A stretch of DNA of 19,278 nt from Cuspidothrix sp046080565 (GCA_046080565.1 JBJTUF010000194.1:1-19278), one strand, 5' to 3'; numbered from the stretch's first letter, positions 1-7,706 are shown. Translations and numbers: made by a program. The notes: generated from the letters alone by a model not told the origin.

Positions 1-251
1 TTGTCAATTCGTAATAATCGTTAAAATTGTTTTATCTTAATGTGTCGAATTTACCTTCATACTGGTGTTTCAGGACAAAAATGAATCTTACGGTTAAAGA
101 TTGTGCGATCGCATCCTTAAAAATAGCGTTTTCCACCTCAATTTTGATAGATATTTTAGGTATTACTGCTCATTGACAAATAATCAATAACCTTAACTTG
201 TCACTAATGGTAGGTGACAGGTGACAGGTGACAAAAGGGAATAGGGTATCT
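1..251. other. Intergenic region without a supported gene
   Basis: I see no convincing gene here. One HIP1 octamer (GCGATCGC) lies at 105-112. A 31-codon ATG frame (81-176) has no recognisable product and no clear ribosome binding site. The right part carries the heptamer repeat listed separately. The upstream context is outside the window. Confidence 0.5.
212..233. repeat. Tandem heptamer repeat (AGGTGAC)x3
   Basis: Three perfect head-to-tail copies of AGGTGAC run through 212-232. This is the short tandemly repeated repetitive (STRR) sequence type typical of heterocystous cyanobacteria. The same heptamer family appears on the opposite strand at 2455-2475 and in degenerate form near 3121-3134. 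Confidence 0.8.
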
Positions 252-366
252 TCTCGTTCCCATACTCTGTATGGGAATGAATTCTAGAAGGCTCTGCCTT
301 CAATGATAATGATAGCAGAGGCAGAGCCTCTGTGAGAGCATTCCCAGTCGGAGACTGGGAACGAGA
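252..366. repeat. Palindromic repeat element with four hairpins
   Basis: The element is bounded by 28-bp inverted arms (252-279 and 339-366) that match at both ends and differ only in their middles. Each arm is itself a 9-bp hairpin with a 3-nt loop: TTCCCATAC-TCT-GTATGGGAA on the left and TTCCCAGTC-GGA-GACTGGGAA on the right. Between them lie two more hairpins with 3-nt loops, AAGGC-TCT-GCCTT (288-300) and AGAGGC-AGA-GCCTCT (317-331). The arms differ by paired changes that keep the stems intact. I know similar sequences as dispersed intergenic repeats of Nostocales; no coding capacity is visible. Confidence 0.75.
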
Positions 367-379
367 TAAGGAGATACCT

Positions 380-416
380 CCTACCTTCTGACTCCTACCT
401 TCTGCCTTCTGCCTTC
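380..416. repeat. Tandem heptamer repeat (CCTTCTG type)
   Basis: CCTACCTTCTGACT is followed by CCTACCTTCTG, CCTTCTG and CCTTCG, a degenerate seven-base periodicity ending two bases before the ubiD stop codon. It belongs to the STRR class. It leaves ubiD without a visible conventional terminator in its immediate 3' flank, although the four-hairpin element lies just beyond. Confidence 0.6.
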
Positions 417-417
417 G

Positions 418-1926
418 TTATTTGATGTCGTAACCAAATAAGTTAGGATCAACTTCTCCTAGTTGTAGGTCGGCTAAACCATATTCAGCCCAGCGTTTAT
501 CTACTATGGCGGCAATATCGGGATCTGATTTTAATGGTTCGCCCCATTGATGTTCTGTTTCTGGGGGAATTTTGGTAGTTGCATCTATGCCCATTCTCCC
601 TCCTAAACCGAGTTTTTCACTGGCAAAATCTAAGGTGTCAAAGGGAGTATTTGGTAATATAAATACGTCTCTTGTGGGGTCAACTTTAGAACTAATTGCC
701 CAGACGATTTGACGAGGATCACGAACATTGATGTCTTTATCTACCACAATCACAAATTTAGTATAGGTGAATTGTGGTAGGGCGCTCCAAAATGCTAAGG
801 CTGCCCTTCTGGCTTGTCCGGGATAGGCTTTATCTATGGAAATAATTGCGGCTTTGTAGCTGAGTGCTTCCATGGGCAGGAAGAAATCAACAATTTCGGA
901 TACTTGTTGGCGTAAAATGGGGGTGTAGATGCGGTTGAGTGCGATCGCCATCATCGCTTCTTCTTTAGGTGGCAAACCGCTAAATGTGGTCATATAGATG
1001 GGGTCTTTGCGGTGGGTCATGCACTGAAACCTCACCAGAGGGGAGTCTTCTACGCCGCCATAATATCCCATGTGGTCGCCAAAGGGGCCATCTGGTAAAA
1101 CTTCCCCTGGGGTAATTGTTCCTTCTAAGACTATTTCTGAGTCGGCGGGAACTTCTAAATCTACGGTTTTACATTTGGCTAAGTTGACACCAGAACCGCC
1201 ATATAATCCGGCAAATAACCATTCTGACAGGTCTACAGGAATGGGTGTGGCGGCGGCCATGATAATTAAAGGATCAACTCCCAGAGCGATCGCTATTTCT
1301 AATTTCTTACCACGTTCTGCGGCTTTGCGTAAATGTCTTGCACCACCCCGCACTGATAACCAGTGTACGGTCATGGTGTTGTGTGATTGCAGTTGCAAGC
1401 GATACACGCCAACATTGGGAATGCCCGTCTCACAATCTTTAGTAATTACTAATCCCAGGGTAATAATCTTCCCCGCATCTCCCGGATAAGGACGTATTAA
1501 AGGTAAGTTATTTAAGTCTAAATCATTGCCTTCTATGACCACCTGTTGACAAGCGGGGAAAAAGTCTTTCCCTGGTTTGGCTTTAACCACATCAAACAAG
1601 ACTTTACCAAAATCTATGGCTTGGGAAATCTTTTTCGGTGGTTTGGGTTGCTGAAGCATACTCAGTTTTTTACCCAAGGTTTCCAACTCCTCTGGGCGTT
1701 CCATATTCATCGCCCAGCATATCCTTTCCACCGTTCCCATTAAATTTACCGCCACGGGGAAAGATGCACCTTTAACATTTTCAAACAGCAAGCCCGGTCC
1801 ACCTTGTCGCAGCATCCGGTTAGAAATCTCTGCAATTTCCATATCGGGATCAACTAAAGCAGAAATCCGCTTTAATTGTCCTCTTTCTTCTAGAATTTTA
1901 ATAAATCCCCGTAAGTCTCTGGCCAT
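418..1926 (-). CDS. ubiD: UbiD-family decarboxylase (4-hydroxy-3-polyprenylbenzoate decarboxylase)
   Basis: UbiD enzymes use prenylated FMN (made by UbiX) for reversible non-oxidative decarboxylation of aromatic acids. In cyanobacteria the expected role is decarboxylation of 4-hydroxy-3-solanesylbenzoate on the way to plastoquinone. The 502 residues are close to the length of E. coli UbiD, and the frame is intact. Visible family motifs are NVGVYR (171-176), containing the expected metal-ligand Asn and the Arg of the active site, His188 in TVHWLS, and PDGPFGDHMGYY (278-289), where Asp279 and Asp284 align with the acidic catalytic pair of the family. The ATG at 1926 begins the usual MxDLRxFI start. 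No ubiX is in the window. The exact substrate is inferred from organism type; related UbiD proteins act on other aromatic acids. Confidence 0.92.
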   Translation of the reverse strand: MARDLRGFIKILEERGQLKRISALVDPDMEIAEISNRMLRQGGPGLLFENVKGASFPVAVNLMGTVERICWAMNMERPEELETLGKKLSMLQQPKPPKKISQAIDFGKVLFDVVKAKPGKDFFPACQQVVIEGNDLDLNNLPLIRPYPGDAGKIITLGLVITKDCETGIPNVGVYRLQLQSHNTMTVHWLSVRGGARHLRKAAERGKKLEIAIALGVDPLIIMAAATPIPVDLSEWLFAGLYGGSGVNLAKCKTVDLEVPADSEIVLEGTITPGEVLPDGPFGDHMGYYGGVEDSPLVRFQCMTHRKDPIYMTTFSGLPPKEEAMMAIALNRIYTPILRQQVSEIVDFFLPMEALSYKAAIISIDKAYPGQARRAALAFWSALPQFTYTKFVIVVDKDINVRDPRQIVWAISSKVDPTRDVFILPNTPFDTLDFASEKLGLGGRMGIDATTKIPPETEHQWGEPLKSDPDIAAIVDKRWAEYGLADLQLGEVDPNLFGYDIK

Positions 1927-2149
1927 TTTTGCTAAAAATTAAGAACTGTAAAGCTATTTCTCATCTTAGCCTTGAAGACTGGAAAAATCAGTGCTATCAT
2001 TGCCGGGCGCGTCTTAATTACCATAAGAACCTATAATTGCAATTATAGCTGTAGCCAGGATAATGAGGACATTATGAATCCTTGAAACCTATACATAGCA
2101 AGAGTTTTTCTCCTGCATCCTGCTATAAAGGTAAAGTTACCCCAAATTT
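1927..2149. other. ubiD upstream region with an 18-bp perfect palindrome
   Basis: This gap between ubiD and the tRNA-Cys terminator shows no gene. At 2031-2048 lies the perfect palindrome CTATAATTGCAATTATAG, which puts a consensus TATAAT on both strands (plus 2032-2037, minus 2047-2042). The minus-strand copy is about 116 bases upstream of the ubiD start and could be its -10 element, but I see no good -35 at the right distance. Confidence 0.4.
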
Positions 2150-2187
2150 ACCAAAAAAATTAAGGACGAGTATTAAACCCGTCCCTC
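2150..2187 (-). terminator. Rho-independent terminator of tRNA-Cys
   Basis: Read on the minus strand, a GGACG/CGTCC stem, extendable by a G-T pair, encloses an 11-nt loop and is followed by TTAATTTTTTT. It lies about 50 bases downstream of the tRNA-Cys 3' end and upstream of ubiD, so it should separate the two transcription units. Confidence 0.65.
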
Positions 2188-2239
2188 TACTGATTGCCAT
2201 GAACCTTGGATTGCTTGGTTTTGGCTATTTTTTATCAAA

Positions 2240-2310
<71 letters not shown>

Positions 2311-2375
2311 ACACTCACAATTACTTATTGTAGCACCTTTTTTTCTAAATTGCACCCCTTGGGAAAAAATTTTTT

Positions 2376-2475
2376 GGTAATGGGTAATGGGTAATTGGTA
2401 ATTGGTAATTGGGTTATTAACTTCCCATACTCCCTATTCCCTATTCCCTCTTAACTGTCACCTGTCACCTGTCAC
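2376..2475. repeat. Cluster of three heptamer tandem repeats 3' of cpcT
   Basis: Three STRR families lie side by side: five copies of GGTAATK (2376-2410), two perfect copies of CCCTATT (2432-2445) followed by CCCTCTT, and three perfect copies of CTGTCAC (2455-2475). The last block ends four bases before the cpcT stop codon. CTGTCAC is the complementary-strand form of the heptamer at 212-232. Confidence 0.8.
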
Positions 2476-2479
2476 CTAT

Positions 2480-3073
2480 TCAGGACAATTTCACCTCATC
2501 GGCAAAGTTACCCCAACGGACAAAGTGGAATGGACCGGCGACAGAACCCCAAATATGCTGATCTGTTTCGGGATCTCTGCCTCGATCACGGCTGATGAAT
2601 TTTTCGCCATCAATTTCAAAATCACTGTCTAGGTAGGTTGTTTGTCCTTTGCGGACGACGATACAACCTTTACCTGGTTCAACTGTGCCTTTAAAGCATT
2701 TGCCCGTCCATTCTACAATCATGTTACAACCGCAGAGTTTTTCTAGGCGATCGCTTGTTAAAGTCTGCAATCTTTCTATTTCACGGGATGCACCGTAAAA
2801 GTCCTTTTCATCTTTGACGGTGTAGTTTTCAATGACAATCTTGCCATCCTCGATTACCAACTTCAATACCCGCACCCGATAGGGATCTTTGAGATCATAA
2901 TCATACGCCTGTTCTACAAAAAAACTCACCGCAGACAGCAGAGAATAGGGCAAGGGACGCATACATACACGAATATGGGCATAAAAAGCCGGATTTTCAA
3001 ACACTTGGGCTTGATTACTAAAATCAGCCGCCATCCACTGCGCTAAAGTGGCAATATCTGTAGAATGAGTCAT
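2480..3073 (-). CDS. cpcT: CpcT/CpeT-type chromophore lyase (phycocyanin beta subunit)
   Basis: This 197-residue soluble protein looks like CpcT. Members of this lyase family attach phycocyanobilin to the Cys near position 153-155 of the phycocyanin beta subunit (and of phycoerythrocyanin) during phycobilisome assembly. Recognisable stretches are the N-terminal MTHSTDIATLAQWMAADFSN, HIRVCMRPLPYSLLS (about 33-47), FFVEQAYDYDL, IENYTVKDEKDFYGASR, CNMIVEWTGKCFKGTVEPGK, and DRGRDPETDQHIWGSVAGPF near the C-terminus. Length and start (ATG at 3073) fit the family. It lies 100 bases downstream of pstB on the same strand, but the gap looks independent, so co-transcription is uncertain. CpeT paralogues acting on phycoerythrin are the main alternative; no phycoerythrin genes are visible. 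Confidence 0.9.
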   Translation of the reverse strand: MTHSTDIATLAQWMAADFSNQAQVFENPAFYAHIRVCMRPLPYSLLSAVSFFVEQAYDYDLKDPYRVRVLKLVIEDGKIVIENYTVKDEKDFYGASREIERLQTLTSDRLEKLCGCNMIVEWTGKCFKGTVEPGKGCIVVRKGQTTYLDSDFEIDGEKFISRDRGRDPETDQHIWGSVAGPFHFVRWGNFADEVKLS

Positions 3074-3173
3074 AGGAATTTGGGATTTTTCTAGTCAATA
3101 GCCTGGACACACTATAGCAGGTCACAGGTGACAGAATTGAGAATATTTTGGTGTCACAAAATCCAAAATCCCA

Positions 3174-3953
3174 TTAACCGAACCGTCCAGAGACATAGTC
3201 ATGGGTGCGGCTATCAAGAGGGTTACGGAAAATTTGGCTTGTGTCGCCAAATTCCACCATTTGACCAATGCGGCTTTCATCTGTGCTAAAGAATGCCGTA
3301 AAATCAGACACACGGGTGGCTTGCTGCATATTGTGGGTGACAATCACAATTGTAAATTCTGTGCGCAGCTTATGAATTAATTCTTCTACTTTCATGGTTG
3401 CGATGGGATCAAGGGCTGAACAAGGTTCATCCATTAATAAGACTTTAGGTTTAACGGCTAAAGCTCTGGCTATACATAAGCGCTGTTGTTGTCCACCGGA
3501 AAGACCTAAAGCCGATTGGTGAAATTTATCTTTTACTTCATCCCACAGTGCTGCACCTTTGAGGGCAGATTCAACAATTTCATCTAATTCTACTCTGGAA
3601 CATCTGCCAGCGATTTTTACACCATAAGCGACATTTTCATAAATACTCATGGGAAAAGGATTTGGTTTTTGAAATACCATGCCAATTTCCCGCCGCAGAC
3701 GATTGATATTAATGCGAGGATCGTAAATATTTTGACCAAAAAATTCTATTTTACCTTCTACCTTGACTTTTCCTTCTAATTCGCTAATGCGATTAATGGT
3801 TTTAATAAATGTAGATTTCCCACAACCACTCGGACCAATTAAAGCCGTGACTTTATTTTTATAGATATCTAATGATATACCTTCAATAGCTTTGTAATTG
3901 CCGTAGTAAAAGCTGAGATTTTTGACTTTGATTGCAGTAGTTAGGTTACTCAT
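3174..3953 (-). CDS. pstB: Phosphate ABC transporter ATP-binding protein PstB
   Basis: This is the ATPase that powers the Pst high-affinity phosphate importer at the inner face of the plasma membrane. The 259 residues carry Walker A GPSGCGKST (40-48), the Q-loop region FQKPNPFPMS (94-103), the ABC signature LSGGQQQR (151-158), Walker B VLLMDEP (171-177) and the switch His207 in VTHNMQQA. The pattern NPFPMSIYENVAYG is typical of PstB rather than of other ABC ATPases. It is the last gene of the pst operon; 81 bases separate it from pstA, and that gap holds a small palindrome. No phoU follows. Confidence 0.96.
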   Translation of the reverse strand: MSNLTTAIKVKNLSFYYGNYKAIEGISLDIYKNKVTALIGPSGCGKSTFIKTINRISELEGKVKVEGKIEFFGQNIYDPRININRLRREIGMVFQKPNPFPMSIYENVAYGVKIAGRCSRVELDEIVESALKGAALWDEVKDKFHQSALGLSGGQQQRLCIARALAVKPKVLLMDEPCSALDPIATMKVEELIHKLRTEFTIVIVTHNMQQATRVSDFTAFFSTDESRIGQMVEFGDTSQIFRNPLDSRTHDYVSGRFG

Positions 3954-3987
3954 GATTGACTAAAGATAAAAAGGAAAATTGTAGTAG

Positions 3988-4007
3988 GGGCGAAGGGCCG
4001 ATCGCCC
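3988..4007. repeat. Short hairpin between pstA and pstB
   Basis: GGGCGA (3988-3993) pairs with TCGCCC (4002-4007) around an 8-nt loop. It looks like a worn copy of a GTAGGGGCGAA-type palindromic repeat seen between genes in Nostocales; a related fragment lies at 7269-7295. There is no T-run, so it is unlikely to be a strong terminator. Confidence 0.45.
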
Positions 4008-4034
4008 GTTCAGAATAAATAAGAAAAAAGGAAC

Positions 4035-4907
4035 TTATTTTTTCTTGGCAATAAGACGGGAGAACACACTAAAAAACAATACTATAGTCAGCAGAATTAT
4101 GGCAGTAGTCCAAACCAATTTATTTACTTCTGGGTCAGGATTGTTGTAAAGATTAAAAATTAATACTGGTAAAGAAGCAGTGGGACTTAATAAACTATCT
4201 GACCAATTTTGACTAAATAAGGCGGTAAACAGTAAAGGTGCGGTTTCACCTGATGCACGGGCTATAGCTAAGGAAATACCAGTAGTAATTCCGGGAATAG
4301 CCGCACTAACAATAACACGAAAAGTAGTTTGGAAGCGAGTACCCCCTAAAGCTGCTGATGCTAGACGTTGGGGAACGGGGATTAGCTTTAGTGCTTCCTC
4401 CGTTGTTAAAGTTATTACTGGTAGCATAATTACAGATAGGGCAAAACCACCAGCGATCGCACTAAACTCTTTTGTGACTAAAACTACTACGCCATAAGCA
4501 AACATCCCAACTACAATGGAAGGAACACCTGTGAGAATAGTAGCAATAAAGCGGACATATTGAGTTAAGGGGTTGGTTCGACTAAATTCTGCTAAAAAAA
4601 TGCCTGTAATCACTCCTACAGGAATACTAAGTAACGCCCCAATACTGACCATAATTATAGTCCCCAGAATAGCATTAGCAAAGCCATTTTCAATCAAGGG
4701 ACTAAATAACATCTCTAGTTTAAAACCAGTAATTCCTCGTGAGAGAATTTCCCATAATATAGATAATAATGGCAGTAGTGCTAAAACACTTAAACTGAAG
4801 GCAAGGCCATTCATTAAATATGTAAACAGTTGCCTAGTAATGGGTAAAGAGCGACATAAATCAGCCGCGATTGATTGGTCTATTTCTGAATTTGAATAGT
4901 CACGCAT
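4035..4907 (-). CDS. pstA: Phosphate ABC transporter permease PstA
   Basis: This is one of the two membrane subunits of the Pst importer. The 290 residues contain about six hydrophobic segments. The first follows a 30-residue cytoplasmic N-terminus (LAFSLSVLALLPLLSILW). The cytoplasmic EAA-type coupling loop is visible as LASAALGGTRFQTTFRVIVS, followed by AIPGITTGISLAIARASGETAP, which is highly characteristic of PstA/PstC. It starts with ATG at 4907 and lies 27 bases after the pstC stop, consistent with one operon. Confidence 0.95.
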   Translation of the reverse strand: MRDYSNSEIDQSIAADLCRSLPITRQLFTYLMNGLAFSLSVLALLPLLSILWEILSRGITGFKLEMLFSPLIENGFANAILGTIIMVSIGALLSIPVGVITGIFLAEFSRTNPLTQYVRFIATILTGVPSIVVGMFAYGVVVLVTKEFSAIAGGFALSVIMLPVITLTTEEALKLIPVPQRLASAALGGTRFQTTFRVIVSAAIPGITTGISLAIARASGETAPLLFTALFSQNWSDSLLSPTASLPVLIFNLYNNPDPEVNKLVWTTAIILLTIVLFFSVFSRLIAKKK

Positions 4908-4934
4908 ATTAGTTTTTAGATTTTGAATTTTTGA

Positions 4935-5933
4935 TTACCTATTCTTTTTGCCAACCCACTGCACCAAAACCACAGCCGCAATATTGATACCTAGAGTTAA
5001 GGCAAATAAAATTAAGCCTAAATAACTTAATGAACCAATATGTAATCCTGGTTCAGCTTCAGCAAATTCATTTGCTAAAATGGCGGGAATAGTATAAGCT
5101 GGATTGAGTAAAGATAGACTAATTTGGGCAAAGTTACCAATTACCATAGTTACTGCCATTGTTTCCCCTAAAGCTCGCCCTAGAGATAACATAGCCGCGC
5201 TGACAATACCAGAAAAAGCTGCTGGTAATAAAACTCGAAATACAGTTTCCCAACGAGTTCCTCCTAAAGCCATAGAACTGCTACGTAACTCTTTAGGAAT
5301 AGCTAATAATACATCACGAGAAATAGCAGCCATAGATGGCAAAATCATAATTGACAGAATAATTCCGGCGGTTAACATATTGTTTCCCACTGGGTCGGGG
5401 GTATTAAATATTGGTATAAATCCCAAATTATTACCTAACCACTTTTCCCAAGGTTCAAGAATAGGAATAAAGATAAAAATTCCCCATAAACCAATAATCA
5501 CACTGGGAATGGCAGCAATTAATTCTACAACAAAAGCGATAGTAGTTTTAACCGGATTTGGTAAAAAATCTTCACTTGTGACTAATGCCACAGATAGACC
5601 TACAGGAATAGCAAGACAAATAGCGATCGCACTACTAACTAAAGTTCCATAAATATAAGGTAACGCCCCAAAAAGTTGATTACCTGTATCCCAATCTTGA
5701 CTTAACAAAAAACCTAATCTAAATTGACTAATTGCTGGTTGTGCTTCTTTAAAAATCACCCAAGTCATCATTAACAAAATACTGACAGTCAACCCAGCAA
5801 AAAGATAAACTAACCATGTAAATCCTTTATCAAATACAAAAGTAATTCCACCTGTAGAAGTTAAATCAAGATTCACACCTTCTGAAGGTTTGGAATTGTT
5901 ATCTTGTGGTTGCGATCCAAATATATTACCCAT
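4935..5933 (-). CDS. pstC: Phosphate ABC transporter permease PstC
   Basis: This is the partner permease of PstA. From the ATG at 5933 it has 332 residues: a polar N-terminal tail (MGNIFGSQPQDNN), then about six membrane segments. The coupling loop is ELRSSSMALGGTRWETVFRVLLPAA, followed by the typical ALGETMAVTMVIGN. The frame is open up to a GTG at 5942, but the ATG gives a more usual PstC N-terminus; neither start has a strong Shine-Dalgarno sequence. The preceding 111 bases contain a hairpin that may set the ratio of PstS to the membrane subunits. Confidence 0.94.
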   Translation of the reverse strand: MGNIFGSQPQDNNSKPSEGVNLDLTSTGGITFVFDKGFTWLVYLFAGLTVSILLMMTWVIFKEAQPAISQFRLGFLLSQDWDTGNQLFGALPYIYGTLVSSAIAICLAIPVGLSVALVTSEDFLPNPVKTTIAFVVELIAAIPSVIIGLWGIFIFIPILEPWEKWLGNNLGFIPIFNTPDPVGNNMLTAGIILSIMILPSMAAISRDVLLAIPKELRSSSMALGGTRWETVFRVLLPAAFSGIVSAAMLSLGRALGETMAVTMVIGNFAQISLSLLNPAYTIPAILANEFAEAEPGLHIGSLSYLGLILFALTLGINIAAVVLVQWVGKKNR

Positions 5934-5981
5934 GATCAACACAAAAAATATTAAATCTCATTCACAGTAGATAACAACCTA

Positions 5982-6011
5982 TGTAGAGACGTTCCATGGA
6001 ACATCTCTACA
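5982..6011. repeat. 30-bp palindromic hairpin between pstS and pstC
   Basis: TGTAGAGACGTTCCA is followed at once by TGGAACATCTCTACA, an inverted repeat with one mismatched pair and no spacer beyond the CCATGG centre. This type of palindrome is a familiar dispersed repeat in cyanobacterial intergenic regions. It has no T-run in the pst direction. In the pstS mRNA it would form a stable 3' hairpin about 35 bases after the stop codon. Confidence 0.75.
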
Positions 6012-6044
6012 ACAATATTCAATTAATCGTCCAGATAGGAAAAA

Positions 6045-7085
6045 TTATTTCACTGAACTATTAACTGTTTGTAAAACTCGATTAACAACATCAGCAGGGA
6101 TCTTTGTATAGTTGAGGTCATCATTAAATTGTTGACCATCTCTGAGAACCCAGTTAATCCATTTTCTAACTGCCTCAGCTTTAGCAGGAGTAGGATACTT
6201 TCTATAAACCATCATCCAAGTTAAACCCACAATAGGATAACCTTGTCCTGGATCTCCCACAAAAACACGGTAGTTATCTGGGAATTTCACTGTTGATAAA
6301 GCTGCGTTAGCTGCTGCTAAAGAAGGAGCAAGAAATTCACCTTTTCTGTTTTGGATTTCTGCTGATCTGAGCTTATTTTTAGTAGCATAATCATATTCAA
6401 CATAACCAATAGCTCCAGGAGTCCGAGCTACTAAAGCTGCTACTCCAGGATTTCCCTTACCTCTGAGAGCATTTGGTAAAGTCCATTTGGGTGCAGTATT
6501 TGCCCCAATTCTCCCTCTAAAATAGGGATCAATAGAACTTAAATGATTGGTAAAAATGAATGTTGTTCCACTACCATCAGCGCGAACTACAAATTTAATG
6601 GGTTGGTTAGGAAGATTCACACCAGGGTTATCTGCTCTAATTTGTGCATCATTCCAGTTAGAAATTTTCCCAGAGAAAATTGCGGGTAATGTCTTCCGAG
6701 ATAATCTCAGTCTGTTAATACCAGGCAAGTTGTAAACAACGGAAACAGCACCACCAGCAGTGGGGACTAAAATCACACCATTCTTAACTTTAGCGATTTC
6801 ATCATCTTTCATCGCTGCATCACTAGCACCAAAGTCAACAGTTCCATTGATGGTTTGACGAATACCGCCACCGCTTCCAATGGCTTGATAATTGACTTTT
6901 AACTCAGGGTGTTTTTTCCTGACTTCACGGGCATAACGTTCGTAAAGGGGAGCAGGAAAGGTTGCTCCAGCACCGTTTAAAGTTTGAGCTTGGGCGATCG
7001 CTCCTAAAACCGGACTCAATGCAAAAGCCCCAGTCATAACCGAAGTGGCAACAACACGATTCAAAATGGTGGAGAAAAAAGCCAT
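6045..7085 (-). CDS. pstS: Phosphate-binding periplasmic protein PstS
   Basis: This is the periplasmic receptor that delivers phosphate to PstC/PstA. The 346 residues begin with a signal peptide: a basic start (LNRVVATS), a hydrophobic core (GAFALSPVLGAIA) and a likely cleavage after AQA at about residue 33. Phosphate-binding motifs are LNGAGATFPAPLYERY (36-51), GSGGG (70-74), FGASDAAM (85-92) and RADGSGTT (168-175). It starts with ATG at 7085, six bases after an AGAGG ribosome binding site. It is first in the pst operon and lies downstream of a Pho-box array, so phosphate-starvation control by a PhoB/SphR-type regulator is expected. The paralogue SphX is an alternative, but position favours PstS. 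Confidence 0.95.
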   Translation of the reverse strand: MAFFSTILNRVVATSVMTGAFALSPVLGAIAQAQTLNGAGATFPAPLYERYAREVRKKHPELKVNYQAIGSGGGIRQTINGTVDFGASDAAMKDDEIAKVKNGVILVPTAGGAVSVVYNLPGINRLRLSRKTLPAIFSGKISNWNDAQIRADNPGVNLPNQPIKFVVRADGSGTTFIFTNHLSSIDPYFRGRIGANTAPKWTLPNALRGKGNPGVAALVARTPGAIGYVEYDYATKNKLRSAEIQNRKGEFLAPSLAAANAALSTVKFPDNYRVFVGDPGQGYPIVGLTWMMVYRKYPTPAKAEAVRKWINWVLRDGQQFNDDLNYTKIPADVVNRVLQTVNSSVK

Positions 7086-7157
7086 ACTGCCTCTTAAGTG
7101 TTAAGGAATGGAATACTTACATGGGGAATTACATCCTTCCATAAGGGTGATTGCTGA

Positions 7158-7209
7158 TGGTTAACAATAAATTAATAACAAGTAAAAATAAAATTAAACT
7201 ATGTTTAAA
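7158..7209 (-). promoter_or_regulatory. Pho-box array upstream of pstS (five octamers, 11-bp period)
   Basis: On the minus strand five octamers start every 11 bp: TTTAAACA (7209-7202), TTTAATTT (7198-7191), TTTTACTT (7187-7180), ATTAATTT (7176-7169) and GTTAACCA (7165-7158). Four of the five have the TTAA core at the same offset, and the spacers are 3 bp. Cyanobacterial Pho boxes are direct repeats of a CTTAACCT-like octamer with 3-bp spacers, bound by the PhoB/SphR-type response regulator. The array ends 72 bases before the pstS start. The region is AT-rich, which raises the chance of TTAA by accident, but the constant register argues against it. Confidence 0.65.
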
Positions 7210-7236
7210 TTTATGAAGATAAATTAAGAACTAATG

Positions 7237-7345
7237 GTTGACTGTTGACTGTTGACGGTTGACTGTTGTACGGGCGAACGGCGGTTCGATCCTACTGCCT
7301 CTTGCCTCTTGCCTCTTGCCTCTTGCCTCTTGCCTCTTCCCTCTT
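7237..7345. repeat. Two heptamer arrays: (GTTGACT)n and (GCCTCTT)n
   Basis: Four and a half copies of GTTGACK occupy 7237-7268, then six perfect GCCTCTT copies plus one CCCTCTT occupy 7297-7345. Between them (7269-7295) lies a worn palindromic fragment containing CGAAC-GGCG-GTTCG. All are of the STRR/palindrome repeat types of Nostocales. They sit between the divergent pstS and lysC promoters. Confidence 0.8.
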
Positions 7346-7706
7346 ATAAAAATATCCCAGCAGAACCTTATCCAATATAGAATCTGCTAGGAATAATTGA
7401 TGCCATGTTTAAACAGATTAGCCTTGAATTATATAAGCATAAATAGTTGCTTATTACCAACTAGAATAAACAAAGAAGGTGTATAAATTGGTTAAGATAA
7501 GTGATGTAATAGATTAACTTGTGATTAAAATAAAACTTGCTGACTACTAATAAATGTGTTGTTTTGGAGAGCAATTCCCATCTTAGCCAGGATTAGTAGT
7601 TAGATCATGCTGACATTTTAGTAATGTGAAATAATTGTCATTTCTAGATTCTTGGTGTTTACAGCAGCCTGGATAGTGACAAAATAAGTGATTGAAGAGA
7701 ATTCTT
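7346..7706. other. lysC upstream region
   Basis: No gene is supported in these 361 bases. An imperfect inverted repeat CCCAGCAGA (7356-7364) / TCTGCTAGG (7383-7391) with an 18-nt loop is the only clear structure. The lysC promoter must lie here or slightly upstream, but I cannot point to a convincing -10/-35 pair. A GAAGAG sequence about seven bases before the ATG at 7707 is the likely ribosome binding site. Confidence 0.4.

Noticed and set aside
81..176. 31-codon ATG frame near the left edge
   Set aside because: There is no recognisable product or clear ribosome binding site, and short frames of this size are expected by chance.
5104..5652. Plus-strand 182-codon frame opposite pstC
   Set aside because: It is an antisense shadow of a well-supported pstC gene and has low-complexity, non-family sequence.
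7237..7345. Heptamer arrays as a CRISPR array or origin iterons
   Set aside because: The seven-base units are contiguous without spacers and occur in unrelated families at several loci, as expected for STRR sequences.
7692..7706. TTG at 7692 as the lysC start
   Set aside because: It adds five residues not found in aspartate kinases, and the ATG at 7707 has a suitable upstream GAAGAG.
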